Below are positions 10,793 to 17,914 of a DNA stretch of 64,000 nt, piece after piece. The notes beneath the pieces were generated by a model that was not told where the DNA came from, made no database searches, and worked only from the letters and a program-made list of their open reading frames with translations. The first letter of the stretch is position 1; each line of letters begins with the position of its first letter. Made by a program: the position numbers and the translations under genes. Where the stretch lies: positions 186,001 through 250,000 of the forward strand of contig NZ_JAUNKC010000001.1 in the NCBI RefSeq assembly GCF_030532965.1. The letters are read 5' to 3'. The DNA comes from Corynebacterium sp. Its GTDB lineage: Bacteria > Actinomycetota > Actinomycetes > Mycobacteriales > Mycobacteriaceae.

Positions 10793-11195
10793 TACGTTGC
10801 AGTATAGCGTCGACACTGGCGCGGCCTGAACCAAAGACGACAATCATGAATAACCCACTTATGAGGACCAAAACAAATTCGAAGCCACCAGAGGAGACGA
10901 AAAAACCGGAATCCAAATGAACGAAATATAGGGCGGCTACCATCATTAGGGCTAGTGCGCCCGCAACCAAGGTCGTGAGAAAACCAACAACGAGAAAAGC
11001 CCCACCAGCTATTTCACCAATAGCGGATAGGTATGCCGACAGTTTTGGCTGCGGAATCCCTAATGCGCTGAACTGGCCGGTGGTCTCTACCATCCCGTCA
11101 ATCAGGAATTTTTTGCAACCGTGTGCTACAAAGACAACCCCTAATACCATTCGGAAGATCAGCAAAGCAGCGTCACGAACAACAGGCTTATCCAT
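10779..11195 (-). CDS. DoxX-family membrane protein
   Basis: A 138-aa integral membrane protein of the DoxX family with four predicted helices (about residues 8-28, 55-72, 75-95, 108-126). The family pattern is seen at LIFRMVLGVVFVAHGCKK, with the conserved Gly/His, and in the AIGEIAGGAFLVVGFLT helix. In mycobacteria DoxX joins superoxide dismutase and a thiol oxidoreductase in a membrane redox complex; whether that applies here is unknown. It lies 4 bp after glpR's upstream border on the same strand and overlaps the zinc-finger gene by 14 bp. Confidence 0.85.
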   Translation of the reverse strand: MDKPVVRDAALLIFRMVLGVVFVAHGCKKFLIDGMVETTGQFSALGIPQPKLSAYLSAIGEIAGGAFLVVGFLTTLVAGALALMMVAALYFVHLDSGFFVSSGGFEFVLVLISGLFMIVVFGSGRASVDAILQRNDQL

Positions 11196-11199
11196 CTAA

Positions 11200-12135
11200 T
11201 TAGCTCACCCGGAGGTTTTCGTAACCACTGTTGAACTCGTCGTCGGTGAGATAGTGCTTGGCGTCGACAACATCAAGGTGGACAAAGTCGGGCGATTCGT
11301 CGTCGATTTCGAGAACCACGGCACCTGGCCGACGGAGCCGTTGCGGGATCCCTAATTCGCGGTCGGACGCGTTACGAACCCCCAGCCGCGAGCGTCGCAG
11401 CTGTTGAATTCTCCGGTGCCGGAGTTGCTCTTCGGCTTTCACCTGGGCTCGCAACGCAATGAGGTACAAGGTGGTGACCGCTACCGCAACTGCCGGGGCA
11501 ATCCACACCAAATTCCCTAATACGAGGGCGGCGATCGTCGTCACCGCCACGATAATCCCTAATGTGATGACGGTCCGTTGCCGCCGCTGGTAACGGTCGT
11601 TGGCGTAGCTACGGTCAGCTTCGGGGTCGTATCCACCTCGGCCTTTTCGGGCTGCGGCGTATTGGAGTTCTTCGTCGGTGAGTTCTTCGTCCTCAGTTTC
11701 GGGGATGTAAGTTTCGTAGTCGCCGGTTTCCTCTAATAAGGTGATGGTGTCATCTGTCGGGTAGAGGAGGTCTTCCGGGGTGATGAAGGCGTCGTCGATG
11801 TCGTAGGGGGCAGTATCGTCAATCTCTTCGTCGATGAGGTAGGTGTCGTCTTCGAGGTCTTCGACGTCGAGGATGACGTCGTCAAGCTCGGGTTCCGGTT
11901 CGTCGATGGAGACGGGTTCGTCGATGGTGGCGTCGTAAAGCGTGCTGCCGTCAAGCGGCCCGGGGCGGGGGCGTTTGCGCGGGGTGAGTGCACTGCTGCC
12001 GCCTTCGTGGATGACGCGGGTTTCGTCGAACGCTTCGCCTGCTTTGCTGATGGGTTTGTGGCTGCGCAGAATCCACGGTGCGAGCATGAAGATCCATACT
12101 GCTGCGATCAGTGCGATTGCTATTGTTCCGGTCAC
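11200..12135 (-). CDS. glpR: GlpR, membrane receptor of the gephyrin-like division protein Glp (SepX-like)
   Basis: A 311-aa membrane protein. Seen: an N-terminal membrane helix (residues 1-20, TGTIAIALIAAVWIFMLAPW), then a long very acidic stretch (about residues 60-155, many Asp/Glu), then a pair of helices around residues 185-230 and a basic C-terminal part. This architecture and its position in glp-rimJ-glpR match the corynebacterial receptor that binds the MoeA/gephyrin-like Glp and links the FtsZ ring to the polar growth machinery (work from about 2023); the Streptomyces homologue is SepX. The start is GTG at 12135, chosen because a good AGGAGG lies about 7 nt upstream. The acidic region is a plausible flexible linker. 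Confidence 0.8.
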   Translation of the reverse strand: MTGTIAIALIAAVWIFMLAPWILRSHKPISKAGEAFDETRVIHEGGSSALTPRKRPRPGPLDGSTLYDATIDEPVSIDEPEPELDDVILDVEDLEDDTYLIDEEIDDTAPYDIDDAFITPEDLLYPTDDTITLLEETGDYETYIPETEDEELTDEELQYAAARKGRGGYDPEADRSYANDRYQRRQRTVITLGIIVAVTTIAALVLGNLVWIAPAVAVAVTTLYLIALRAQVKAEEQLRHRRIQQLRRSRLGVRNASDRELGIPQRLRRPGAVVLEIDDESPDFVHLDVVDAKHYLTDDEFNSGYENLRVS

Positions 12136-12201
12136 GACTTCCTCCTAATCCAATTAAGGGTATCGACGTTGGGTGGGTGGTGCTGTCTGCCACGCCGTGT
12201 A

Positions 12202-12840
12202 TTAGGGGTTTATGTATTCCTCAATTGTCAGCGCCATGAGGTAATGATCGCGCCATTTCCCGTCAATGTGGAGGTTGCGTTGCAGGTAGCCTTCTTGGCG
12301 GAATCCGGTTTTCTCTAATACGCGGCGCGATGCGGGATTAGTGGGGAGATGGGTCGCGGTTATCCGATGCACTCCGATGCGTCGAAAAGCGTGCTCGACG
12401 CCTAATTGGCAGGCTGCGGTGGCGATGCCGTTTCCGCTTTTCGACGAATGCAGCCAGTATCCAATCCAGCAGTCCGAAGCGGTACCGTGCTGGATTCCCC
12501 CAATGGTGACCTGCCCGTAAAAGCGGCCATCGACTTCAATGACCAGCGGCACCATCTGCCCGGACTGGGCCGCGCGACGAATGTGCTTATAGAATTCGCG
12601 CCAATGCTGGTGGTCGTGTGCGGTGTGCCAGTCGGTTGCGATGGTGGGCTCAACGGGTTGCAGGATGTGTTGGTCGTCGATGCGCTGCCAGGACCATTCG
12701 GCACCGTCGCCCTTATTAAGGGGTCGTAGTCTTAATACGTGATTGCCGATTGTACGGGTGGCGGTGTATTCGGGCCAGCCGGGGTGGAGTGGATGCCGCG
12801 GCCCGACTGCGGGTTTTGGTGTGGGGAAGAAAATGGGCAT
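12202..12840 (-). CDS. rimJ: GNAT acetyltransferase, RimJ/RimL type
   Basis: A 212-aa N-acetyltransferase of the GNAT fold (RimJ/RimL family, known to acetylate N-termini of ribosomal proteins). Seen: a conserved basic/aromatic N-terminal segment (LRPLNKGDGAEW), the substrate region with IGYWL near residue 125, the acetyl-CoA P-loop-like stretch GNGIATAACQLGVEHAF, and ATHLPTNPASRRVLEKTGF, the classic RimJ C-terminal signature. It lies between glp (7 bp) and glpR (66 bp) in the division operon; the order is conserved in corynebacteria but its substrate there is unknown. Two CGTCGAAAAGC words in opposite orientation lie inside it (12380 and 12436). Confidence 0.9.
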   Translation of the reverse strand: MPIFFPTPKPAVGPRHPLHPGWPEYTATRTIGNHVLRLRPLNKGDGAEWSWQRIDDQHILQPVEPTIATDWHTAHDHQHWREFYKHIRRAAQSGQMVPLVIEVDGRFYGQVTIGGIQHGTASDCWIGYWLHSSKSGNGIATAACQLGVEHAFRRIGVHRITATHLPTNPASRRVLEKTGFRQEGYLQRNLHIDGKWRDHYLMALTIEEYINP

Positions 12841-12847
12841 GTACCGG

Positions 12848-14110
12848 TTAAGTTTGGCTGAGGAAGATGACTTCTACGATGTCGCCGGGGCGAACTTGGG
12901 TGACGTCTTCGGGTATCCGGATGAGGGCGTTGGCGTCGGAAAGCCCAGCGAGCAGGTGTGCGGGCGCGCCGTTGGCGCCGCCTAATCCTTCCACGAGGTA
13001 ATCCTGTGTTTGGGTGTCGCGCATGAGTCGAGCCCGCACGTAGCCGCGGCGGCCGAGTTTGGAGCCGACGTGGTTGAGTGCCCGTGCCCGCACGGTACGG
13101 CGTTGGGTGTTGGGTTTGCCGAGGCTGAGCCGCACCATGGGGCGAATGAACATTTCGAAAATAATCAGCGATGACACCGGGTTTGCTGGCAGCAGAAACA
13201 CTGGCGTTTTTGAATCCCCTAATAAGCCGAAGCCTTGGACCGAACCTGGGTGCATGGCGACTCGGGTGGTGTCAATGGTTCCTAATTCATTGAGAATTTC
13301 CCTAATAGGGGCGGAGCCGGTTCCGCCTACTGCGCCGGAAATAACGATGATCTCGCTGCGCAGCATTTGGGCTTCGATGATTTCCCGCAGTCGGCGCGGC
13401 TCGCCTGTGGCGATTCCCACCCGGTGCACGTCAGCCCCTGCGGCTCGCCCGGCTGCGGCAAGCGCGTAGGAGTTCACGTCGAGGATTTGCCCTAATGAGG
13501 GTTCCCGGTCGATGTCTACTAGCTCGTGCCCGATGGAGATAATCGACATACGCGGCCGCGGATACACGAGAACTTTCGAGCGGCCCACCGCCGCCAGCAG
13601 GCCAATGTGTGCTGGGCTTAGGATCATTCCGGGGGTTACGGCGACGTCGCCGGGGCGGATGTCGTCGCCTTGTTTGCGCACGAATTCGCCGCTGCGCACG
13701 GGTTTGAGGGCGGTCATGCGTTTGCGGCCACGGTCGGTCCAGGCCAACGGGATGACGGCGTCCGATAGTGCAGGCAGCGGCGCACCGGTGTGTACTCGGA
13801 CTGCTTGTTTGGGTTGGAGCCGCATGGGGCGGCCGGAGCCGGCGGCGACTTCGCCGACGACGGGGAGGGATATTTCGGTTGCGCGGGGCGGTTCGTTGGG
13901 GTCTTGGCCGAGACCGCGTTCGCCACCAACGTCGACGGCCCTAATAGCGTAGCCGTCGATTGCGGCTTGGTCGAAGCCGGGTAGTGGGCGTTGAGCTTGT
14001 ACTTCTTCGGCGCACATCATTCCGAGTGCTTCTGCTATGGCAATACGCACGGGTTCGGGCGTGACTGCAGCTTGGGTCACTAGGGCGAGTTGCTCCTCGA
14101 CTGAGCGCAC
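12848..14110 (-). CDS. glp: Gephyrin/MoeA-like division protein Glp
   Basis: A 420-aa protein with the full MoeA fold: N-terminal domain with RPLPGFDQAAIDGYAIRA, then the MPT-binding domain with GAVGGTGSAPIREIL and LLPANPVSSLI, and a C-terminal beta-barrel (about residues 345-420). MoeA enzymes insert molybdate into molybdopterin, but the copy in the conserved galU-glp-rimJ-glpR neighbourhood of Corynebacterium has been shown to act as a gephyrin-like scaffold that binds FtsZ and GlpR. Context favours that role, though retained catalytic activity cannot be excluded. The start is GTG. It follows galU with a terminator-like hairpin between them. Confidence 0.85.
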   Translation of the reverse strand: MRSVEEQLALVTQAAVTPEPVRIAIAEALGMMCAEEVQAQRPLPGFDQAAIDGYAIRAVDVGGERGLGQDPNEPPRATEISLPVVGEVAAGSGRPMRLQPKQAVRVHTGAPLPALSDAVIPLAWTDRGRKRMTALKPVRSGEFVRKQGDDIRPGDVAVTPGMILSPAHIGLLAAVGRSKVLVYPRPRMSIISIGHELVDIDREPSLGQILDVNSYALAAAGRAAGADVHRVGIATGEPRRLREIIEAQMLRSEIIVISGAVGGTGSAPIREILNELGTIDTTRVAMHPGSVQGFGLLGDSKTPVFLLPANPVSSLIIFEMFIRPMVRLSLGKPNTQRRTVRARALNHVGSKLGRRGYVRARLMRDTQTQDYLVEGLGGANGAPAHLLAGLSDANALIRIPEDVTQVRPGDIVEVIFLSQT

Positions 14111-14149
14111 TGGTTGGCCTCCCTCGCTGTGTGTGCTTAATGTGTCAAA

Positions 14150-14175
14150 GGTACCCGGCGTGGGTGCCGGGCACC
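14150..14175 (-). terminator. galU terminator
   Basis: A 10-bp G+C-rich stem (arms 14166-14175 and 14150-14159, one G-U pair on the minus strand), 15 nt after the galU stop codon, preceded by A5 and followed by TTTGA. It separates galU from glp. Confidence 0.65.
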
Positions 14176-14190
14176 TTTTTGTTAAGTGTA

Positions 14191-15114
14191 TTATGCCTGA
14201 TGCTCGTCGAGAATTTCGCGAAGGACTTTCTTAAGCGTGGGCCCGTAGGTTGGGTCGGCGAGGCCAAAGTCGACGACCGCTGGGATGTATCCGCCGGGGT
14301 TTCCGAGGTCATGGCGTTTTCCTTCGTGCACGAGGATGTGCACTGGGTGGCCTTCGTCGATAAGCAAGGCTATTGCGTCGGTGAGTTGCAGTTCGCCACC
14401 GGCACCTGGGGTGATGCGGCGCAGCGCATCGAAGATGGCGCGGTCGAGCAGGTAGCGGCCTGTTGCCACGAAGGTCGAAGGGGCTTCGTCGACGGCGGGT
14501 TTTTCCACCATGCCTTTCACTCGCTTTACGACGTACTCGCCGTCGTAGTTTTCCACTTCTTCGATGTCGAACACACCGTAGTTATAGACTTCTTCCTGCG
14601 GCACGTTGAAGGCGCACAATACGGAGCCACCCAGCTTGGCGCGCACCTCCACCATCTTTTCCACGACCCCCATCGGCAGGACCAGGTCGTCGGGCAACAT
14701 GACGGCTACGACATCTTCGTCGTCGTCAAGGACGGCTTCGGCGAGCCCAACCGCATGGCCGAGCCCTAATGGTTTAGCTTGTTCCACTGCCACCGGCTTC
14801 GGCAGTTCCACCGCCCGATGTACCTTGGCTAATTGAGTTGTCTTGCCGCGCTCAGCGAGGGTTTTTTCTAACTCCGGGCAATCGTCGAAGTGTGCCAACA
14901 CTTCTTGTTTATTGGGCGCGGTGATAATTGCCAATCGAGTAGCTCCCAGATGGGCCGCTTCTTCTGCGATTATTTCGATACCGGGGGTGTCGACAACGGG
15001 CAACAGTTCTTTTGGAACCGTTTTGGTGGCTGGGAGGAATCGGGTCCCCATACCAGCAGCAGGAATGATAACTGTACGCACTGCTGCGGAGATATGTGTA
15101 TTGGCAGAACTCAT
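14191..15114 (-). CDS. galU: UTP-glucose-1-phosphate uridylyltransferase
   Basis: Makes UDP-glucose from UTP and glucose-1-phosphate, feeding arabinogalactan, trehalose and glycolipid synthesis; 307 aa. Nucleotide-binding motif PAAGMGTRFLPATKTVPKEL is at residues about 18-37; further family blocks are GLGHAVGLAE, VMLPDDLV, VKGMVEKP and LTDAI. It is divergent from the formyl-THF cyclo-ligase gene, with 78 bp between. The start ATG at 15114 sits 7 nt after a TAAACT hexamer, so the transcript is probably leaderless. Confidence 0.95.
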   Translation of the reverse strand: MSSANTHISAAVRTVIIPAAGMGTRFLPATKTVPKELLPVVDTPGIEIIAEEAAHLGATRLAIITAPNKQEVLAHFDDCPELEKTLAERGKTTQLAKVHRAVELPKPVAVEQAKPLGLGHAVGLAEAVLDDDEDVVAVMLPDDLVLPMGVVEKMVEVRAKLGGSVLCAFNVPQEEVYNYGVFDIEEVENYDGEYVVKRVKGMVEKPAVDEAPSTFVATGRYLLDRAIFDALRRITPGAGGELQLTDAIALLIDEGHPVHILVHEGKRHDLGNPGGYIPAVVDFGLADPTYGPTLKKVLREILDEHQA

Positions 15115-15192
15115 AGTAAAGAGTTTACGCCGCGCCGGTGCCTAATACCCGCAACTTGGCAGTTAAGAAAGCGTTTTTTATAAAATCAGATC
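15115..15192. promoter_or_regulatory. Divergent galU / formyl-THF cyclo-ligase promoters, both leaderless-like
   Basis: On the minus strand TAAACT (15122-15127) ends 7 nt before the galU ATG. On the plus strand TAAAAT (15181-15186) ends 6 nt before the cyclo-ligase ATG at 15193. Neither start has a Shine-Dalgarno sequence. Both hexamers fit the corynebacterial -10 pattern TANNNT, so both messages probably begin at the start codon. Confidence 0.6.
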
Positions 15193-15834
15193 ATGGTTTA
15201 TCCGGATTTTTCGCAAGGATTTATTAGTAATTTTCCTCAAAGAATGAGGTTAGCTGATGTACCTGAGCGAAAGTCGGCGTTGCGCTCCCGTATTAGGGAA
15301 TCTCGGGGGAAAATTACCCCCGAATTAAAGGAGCAGCGCGACAGGAAGCTTTCCGAGCGGACTGTAGCACTTATTTCCGCCCTCCCCCATTCGCGGGTTG
15401 CGGCGTTTGTGCCAATGGCATCGGAACCGGGTGGTGCCCATTTGCTGCCCGCGTTAGCCGACGCCTGCGAAGAGTTGTGGCTGCCCGCCTGCCGCCCTAA
15501 CCATCAGCTGCAGTGGGGCCGTTATACGGGGCCGGATTCGCTGCAGCCGGGGGCGTTCGGCATTCTCGAGCCGGTCGCCGCCGCGGCCGATTCGGCGGCG
15601 TTAGCTTCGTTCGACGCGGTCATCGTGCCAGCGTTGGCCATCGATGAGGCGGGGTTCCGCCTTGGCCAGGGCGCGGGTTTCTACGACCGTGCATTGGAAA
15701 AGTTTCCGGGCCTCATAGCGGGCGTGGTCTACGCAGAAGAAGTGCTGCCAGCAGGAATGGTCCCTACCCAACCACACGACATTAAATGTTCTGTGATTAT
15801 GACGGATAAGGGAACCATTTGGTGTGCTGGATGA
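15193..15834 (+). CDS. 5-formyltetrahydrofolate cyclo-ligase
   Basis: A 213-aa enzyme that converts 5-formyl-THF to 5,10-methenyl-THF with ATP (MTHFS family). Seen: KSALRSRIRESR near residue 28-39, VAAFVPMASEPG, DAVIVPALAIDEAGFRLGQGAGFYDRAL with the conserved ATP/folate-binding GxGxGFYDR-type loop, and the C-terminal VPTQPHDIKCSVIMTD. The gene is followed 12 bp later by the SAF-domain gene, an arrangement common in actinobacteria. The ATG at 15193 follows a -10-like box by 6 nt; if so the first ~20 residues form a non-conserved leader. An ATTAGGG word forces an AGG arginine codon at 15292. Confidence 0.93.
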   Translation: MVYPDFSQGFISNFPQRMRLADVPERKSALRSRIRESRGKITPELKEQRDRKLSERTVALISALPHSRVAAFVPMASEPGGAHLLPALADACEELWLPACRPNHQLQWGRYTGPDSLQPGAFGILEPVAAAADSAALASFDAVIVPALAIDEAGFRLGQGAGFYDRALEKFPGLIAGVVYAEEVLPAGMVPTQPHDIKCSVIMTDKGTIWCAG

Positions 15835-15846
15835 GTCCAATAAAGT

Positions 15847-16500
15847 ATGAAGACTTTTTTGACTACTCCGAGCTACCGTCGTTCGCTTGCTTTTCGACGC
15901 ATCGTTGCCGCAGCACTCGTTTTTGCCGCGGTTTGCTTTTCGACGCTCCACTTCGCACAACAAGAAGCATCAGTCGTTGTATATTCCACGACCGTGACTG
16001 CGGGCAATCGTCTCCACGAAGGCGACGTGAAACTCACCCGCATGCCGCGCTCGCTGGTTCCTGAGGACAGTGTCACAAATCCGGAAGAAATTATTGGGAA
16101 TGTAACTGTGGTTTCACGCCCGAATGGATCCATTGCAACGCACCATGATTTTGTTGAAACGACCCTAATATCCTCAAAAGTGACCAACGACACAGAAGAA
16201 TTTGGGGATGGGGAATCCAACATAATTCCCATCAAATTAGCGGAACCGACACTGGTGGGTTTATTGCGACCAGGTGACGTAATTTCCATTCTCACAACCG
16301 AATCGGAGCATTCCGATCCGGTCATGATCGCCGCAGGTGGCCGCGTGATTTTCGCGGTTACTGAAGCCAGCGAACTCCCCGGTGCAACACCGGGCACCGT
16401 GTTGGTTTCATTGCCCGCAACCGACGCCCAACACGTCGCTGCCGCTAGTTTATCGTTACCACTAGCGGTGGTCGTTACAGGCGATCGATCCCATGAATAA
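15847..16500 (+). CDS. SAF-domain membrane-anchored protein (CpaB/RcpC-like)
   Basis: A 217-aa protein with one N-terminal membrane helix (about residues 18-38, RIVAAALVFAAVCFSTLHFA) and a SAF domain (about residues 45-110) of the type in CpaB/RcpC pilus assembly proteins and antifreeze-like proteins. The C-terminal half (LLRPGDVISILTT, GTVLVSLPATDAQHVAAASL) matches the RcpC-like part. Actinobacteria often carry such a gene next to the formyl-THF cyclo-ligase gene without any pilus locus, as here, so its function is not known. Two CGTCGAAAAGC words in the same direction fall within the first 100 bp. Confidence 0.8.
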   Translation: MKTFLTTPSYRRSLAFRRIVAAALVFAAVCFSTLHFAQQEASVVVYSTTVTAGNRLHEGDVKLTRMPRSLVPEDSVTNPEEIIGNVTVVSRPNGSIATHHDFVETTLISSKVTNDTEEFGDGESNIIPIKLAEPTLVGLLRPGDVISILTTESEHSDPVMIAAGGRVIFAVTEASELPGATPGTVLVSLPATDAQHVAAASLSLPLAVVVTGDRSHE

Positions 16501-16583
16501 GGTGTGGTGTCCTCCCCATCTCGCATTATTTGGACTAATCTATAATCCTGCTAACTGTCCGTTTATTTTTGATTGGAAATATC

Positions 16584-16991
16584 ATGCTTAAGGGATTTAA
16601 GGATTTCATCCTCCGCGGTAACGTTGTTGAACTTGCCGTCGCTGTTGTTATCGGTACCGCGTTCACCGCGATTGTCACCGCCTTCACTGACAACCTCATC
16701 AACCCAATGTTGGCTGCTGTTGGTGGCGCAGACGTTTCTGGTCTGGGTTTCCAAATCATCTCCAGCAACCCGAACACCTTCGTTGACTTCGGTGCAGTTA
16801 TCACTGCAGCGCTGAACTTCCTGATTATCGCAGCTGTTGTGTACTTCATCTTGGTTGCACCGATGAACAAGCTGAACGAAATGATGGCAGCTCGCAAGCA
16901 GGTTGAAACCGAAGAAGAAGAGCCAGCTCCAATCGAGGTCGAGCTTCTCACCGAGATCCGCGACCTGCTCAAGCAGCAGAAGACCCTGTAA
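16584..16991 (+). CDS. mscL: Large-conductance mechanosensitive channel MscL
   Basis: A 135-aa homopentameric channel that releases solutes on hypo-osmotic shock. Seen: amphipathic N-terminus MLKGFKDFILRGNVVELAV, first helix (residues about 14-45, AVAVVIGTAFTAIVTAF), second helix (about 73-98, NFLIIAAVVYFILVAPMNKL), then a charged coiled-coil tail with a Glu run. ATG 16584 is chosen because the family starts with MLKGFKDF and GGA lies about 9 nt upstream; an in-frame TTG at 16569 is less likely. With BetP it gives this segment both arms of osmoregulation. Confidence 0.97.
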   Translation: MLKGFKDFILRGNVVELAVAVVIGTAFTAIVTAFTDNLINPMLAAVGGADVSGLGFQIISSNPNTFVDFGAVITAALNFLIIAAVVYFILVAPMNKLNEMMAARKQVETEEEEPAPIEVELLTEIRDLLKQQKTL

Positions 16992-17011
16992 GGGCTTTCG
17001 CACAATAACAA

Positions 17012-17038
17012 AAACCGGCTTTTATAGCCGGTTTTTTT
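17012..17038 (+). terminator. mscL terminator
   Basis: Stem AAACCGGCT / AGCCGGTTT (17012-17020 and 17025-17033) followed by a T7 run: a textbook intrinsic terminator. It touches the end of the convergent minus-strand gene. Confidence 0.9.
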
Positions 17039-17252
17039 ACATTCCATAGTGCGGTGGTTGCTGTTCCTTGTAGTAATCCAACGAATGCTGGGGAGCATCG
17101 GCGTCGATGTCGTCGTCGAAAAGCTCAGAATCCAGGATCACCATCCGGTCGTGATCAATCAGGGACGGCCCGCTGTCGCGGTCGGCGGTGCGATCGTAAT
17201 CAACGGCATCGGACAGCCGGGTTATGCGCCGACGTTTTTTCTTCTGCGCCAT
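17037..17252 (-). CDS. Small charged hypothetical protein
   Basis: A 71-aa protein that I do not recognise. It has a very basic start (AQKKKRRRITRLSD), then an acidic middle (LFDDDIDADAP), and a His/Pro/Tyr end (QQPPHYGM). No membrane segment is seen. It begins 3 bp after the moaB-like gene on the same strand, so it is probably cotranscribed, and converges on mscL. One CGTCGAAAAGC word lies at 17114-17124. Similar small proteins occur in other corynebacteria beside moaB, but no function is known to me. Confidence 0.65.
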   Translation of the reverse strand: MAQKKKRRRITRLSDAVDYDRTADRDSGPSLIDHDRMVILDSELFDDDIDADAPQHSLDYYKEQQPPHYGM

Positions 17253-17255
17253 AAA

Positions 17256-17870
17256 TTACGTCATTTCCACCCGGCGTAGTTGATCCAGCAAATGGTGCAC
17301 CAGTGGGGTCATCGTTGCCATACCATCCCGAATAGCCTGGCGGGAACCAGCGGAATTAATGACAACAGTCGAGCCAGAGACGCCGGAAAGACCACGGGAG
17401 ACCGCCGCGTCCACCGCCCCACATTGCAGTCCCGAACTTCGTAACGCTTGGGCGATGCCGGGAACTAATTGGTCCAAAATATCGCGGGTTGCCTCCGGCG
17501 TTTTATCACGCGGCCCCACCCCGGTCCCGCCGACGGTGAGGACTAAGTCAACGCCACCGATAACGCCCATTTCTATGGCTTTTCGAATCTGGGAGCGCTT
17601 CGAACGCACCCGCACGACGGCATCAACAACGAAGCCGCCTTCAGATAGCAATTCCGCAACCAATTGATCCGCATCAGGACCAGCCCCCACAGCGTGATCT
17701 GCAACCAGAATCACCAGTGCCCGCCGGGGTGCCAGCCGTTTCCCCTCTGCGCGAGCTTGGTCAGCGGCTTCCTCGGCTCGGAAAAAATCCTCATCGGGTT
17801 CGCCAATATCCGCCAGCTTTTCCGAGGCGTCTACTGCATCGACTTCTGCGAGCACGTCGTGTGGATCCAT
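17256..17870 (-). CDS. MoaB/MogA-family molybdenum cofactor protein
   Basis: A 204-aa protein with the MoaB/MogA fold: RALVILVADHAVGAGPDADQ at the start of the domain, then VLTVGGTGVGPRDKTPEAT, the molybdopterin-binding signature, then the SRGLSGVSGSTVVINSAGS loop. Known homologues adenylylate molybdopterin. The ~50-residue N-terminal extension is acidic and not part of the fold. I chose ATG 17870 over an in-frame TTG at 17906, since that TTG would add a lysine/arginine-rich leader with no support. It lies between htrA (44 bp upstream) and the small charged gene (3 bp downstream). The arrangement htrA-moaB is the same as in mycobacteria (pepD-moaB2). Confidence 0.88.
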   Translation of the reverse strand: MDPHDVLAEVDAVDASEKLADIGEPDEDFFRAEEAADQARAEGKRLAPRRALVILVADHAVGAGPDADQLVAELLSEGGFVVDAVVRVRSKRSQIRKAIEMGVIGGVDLVLTVGGTGVGPRDKTPEATRDILDQLVPGIAQALRSSGLQCGAVDAAVSRGLSGVSGSTVVINSAGSRQAIRDGMATMTPLVHHLLDQLRRVEMT

Positions 17871-17914
17871 GGGTACCGTCTTTCTTGAATCAACAATTCG
17901 TTTCAATATGAAAC

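Larger units (their letters stand above)
7136..16169. repeat. Regional cluster of CCCTAAT/ATTAGGG words
   Basis: 24 copies in 9 kb: 7136, 7428, 7645, 7742, 7979, 8442, 10105, 10129, 10248, 10463, 10945, 11058, 11139, 11350, 11515, 11557, 12201, 13217, 13300, 13490, 13939, 14764, 15292 and 16163. The rest of the window has about 8, close to chance. Both orientations occur and most copies are inside genes, where they force rare codons (CTA, ATA, AGG). The HNH gene (8902-10092) has none. Confidence 0.75.
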
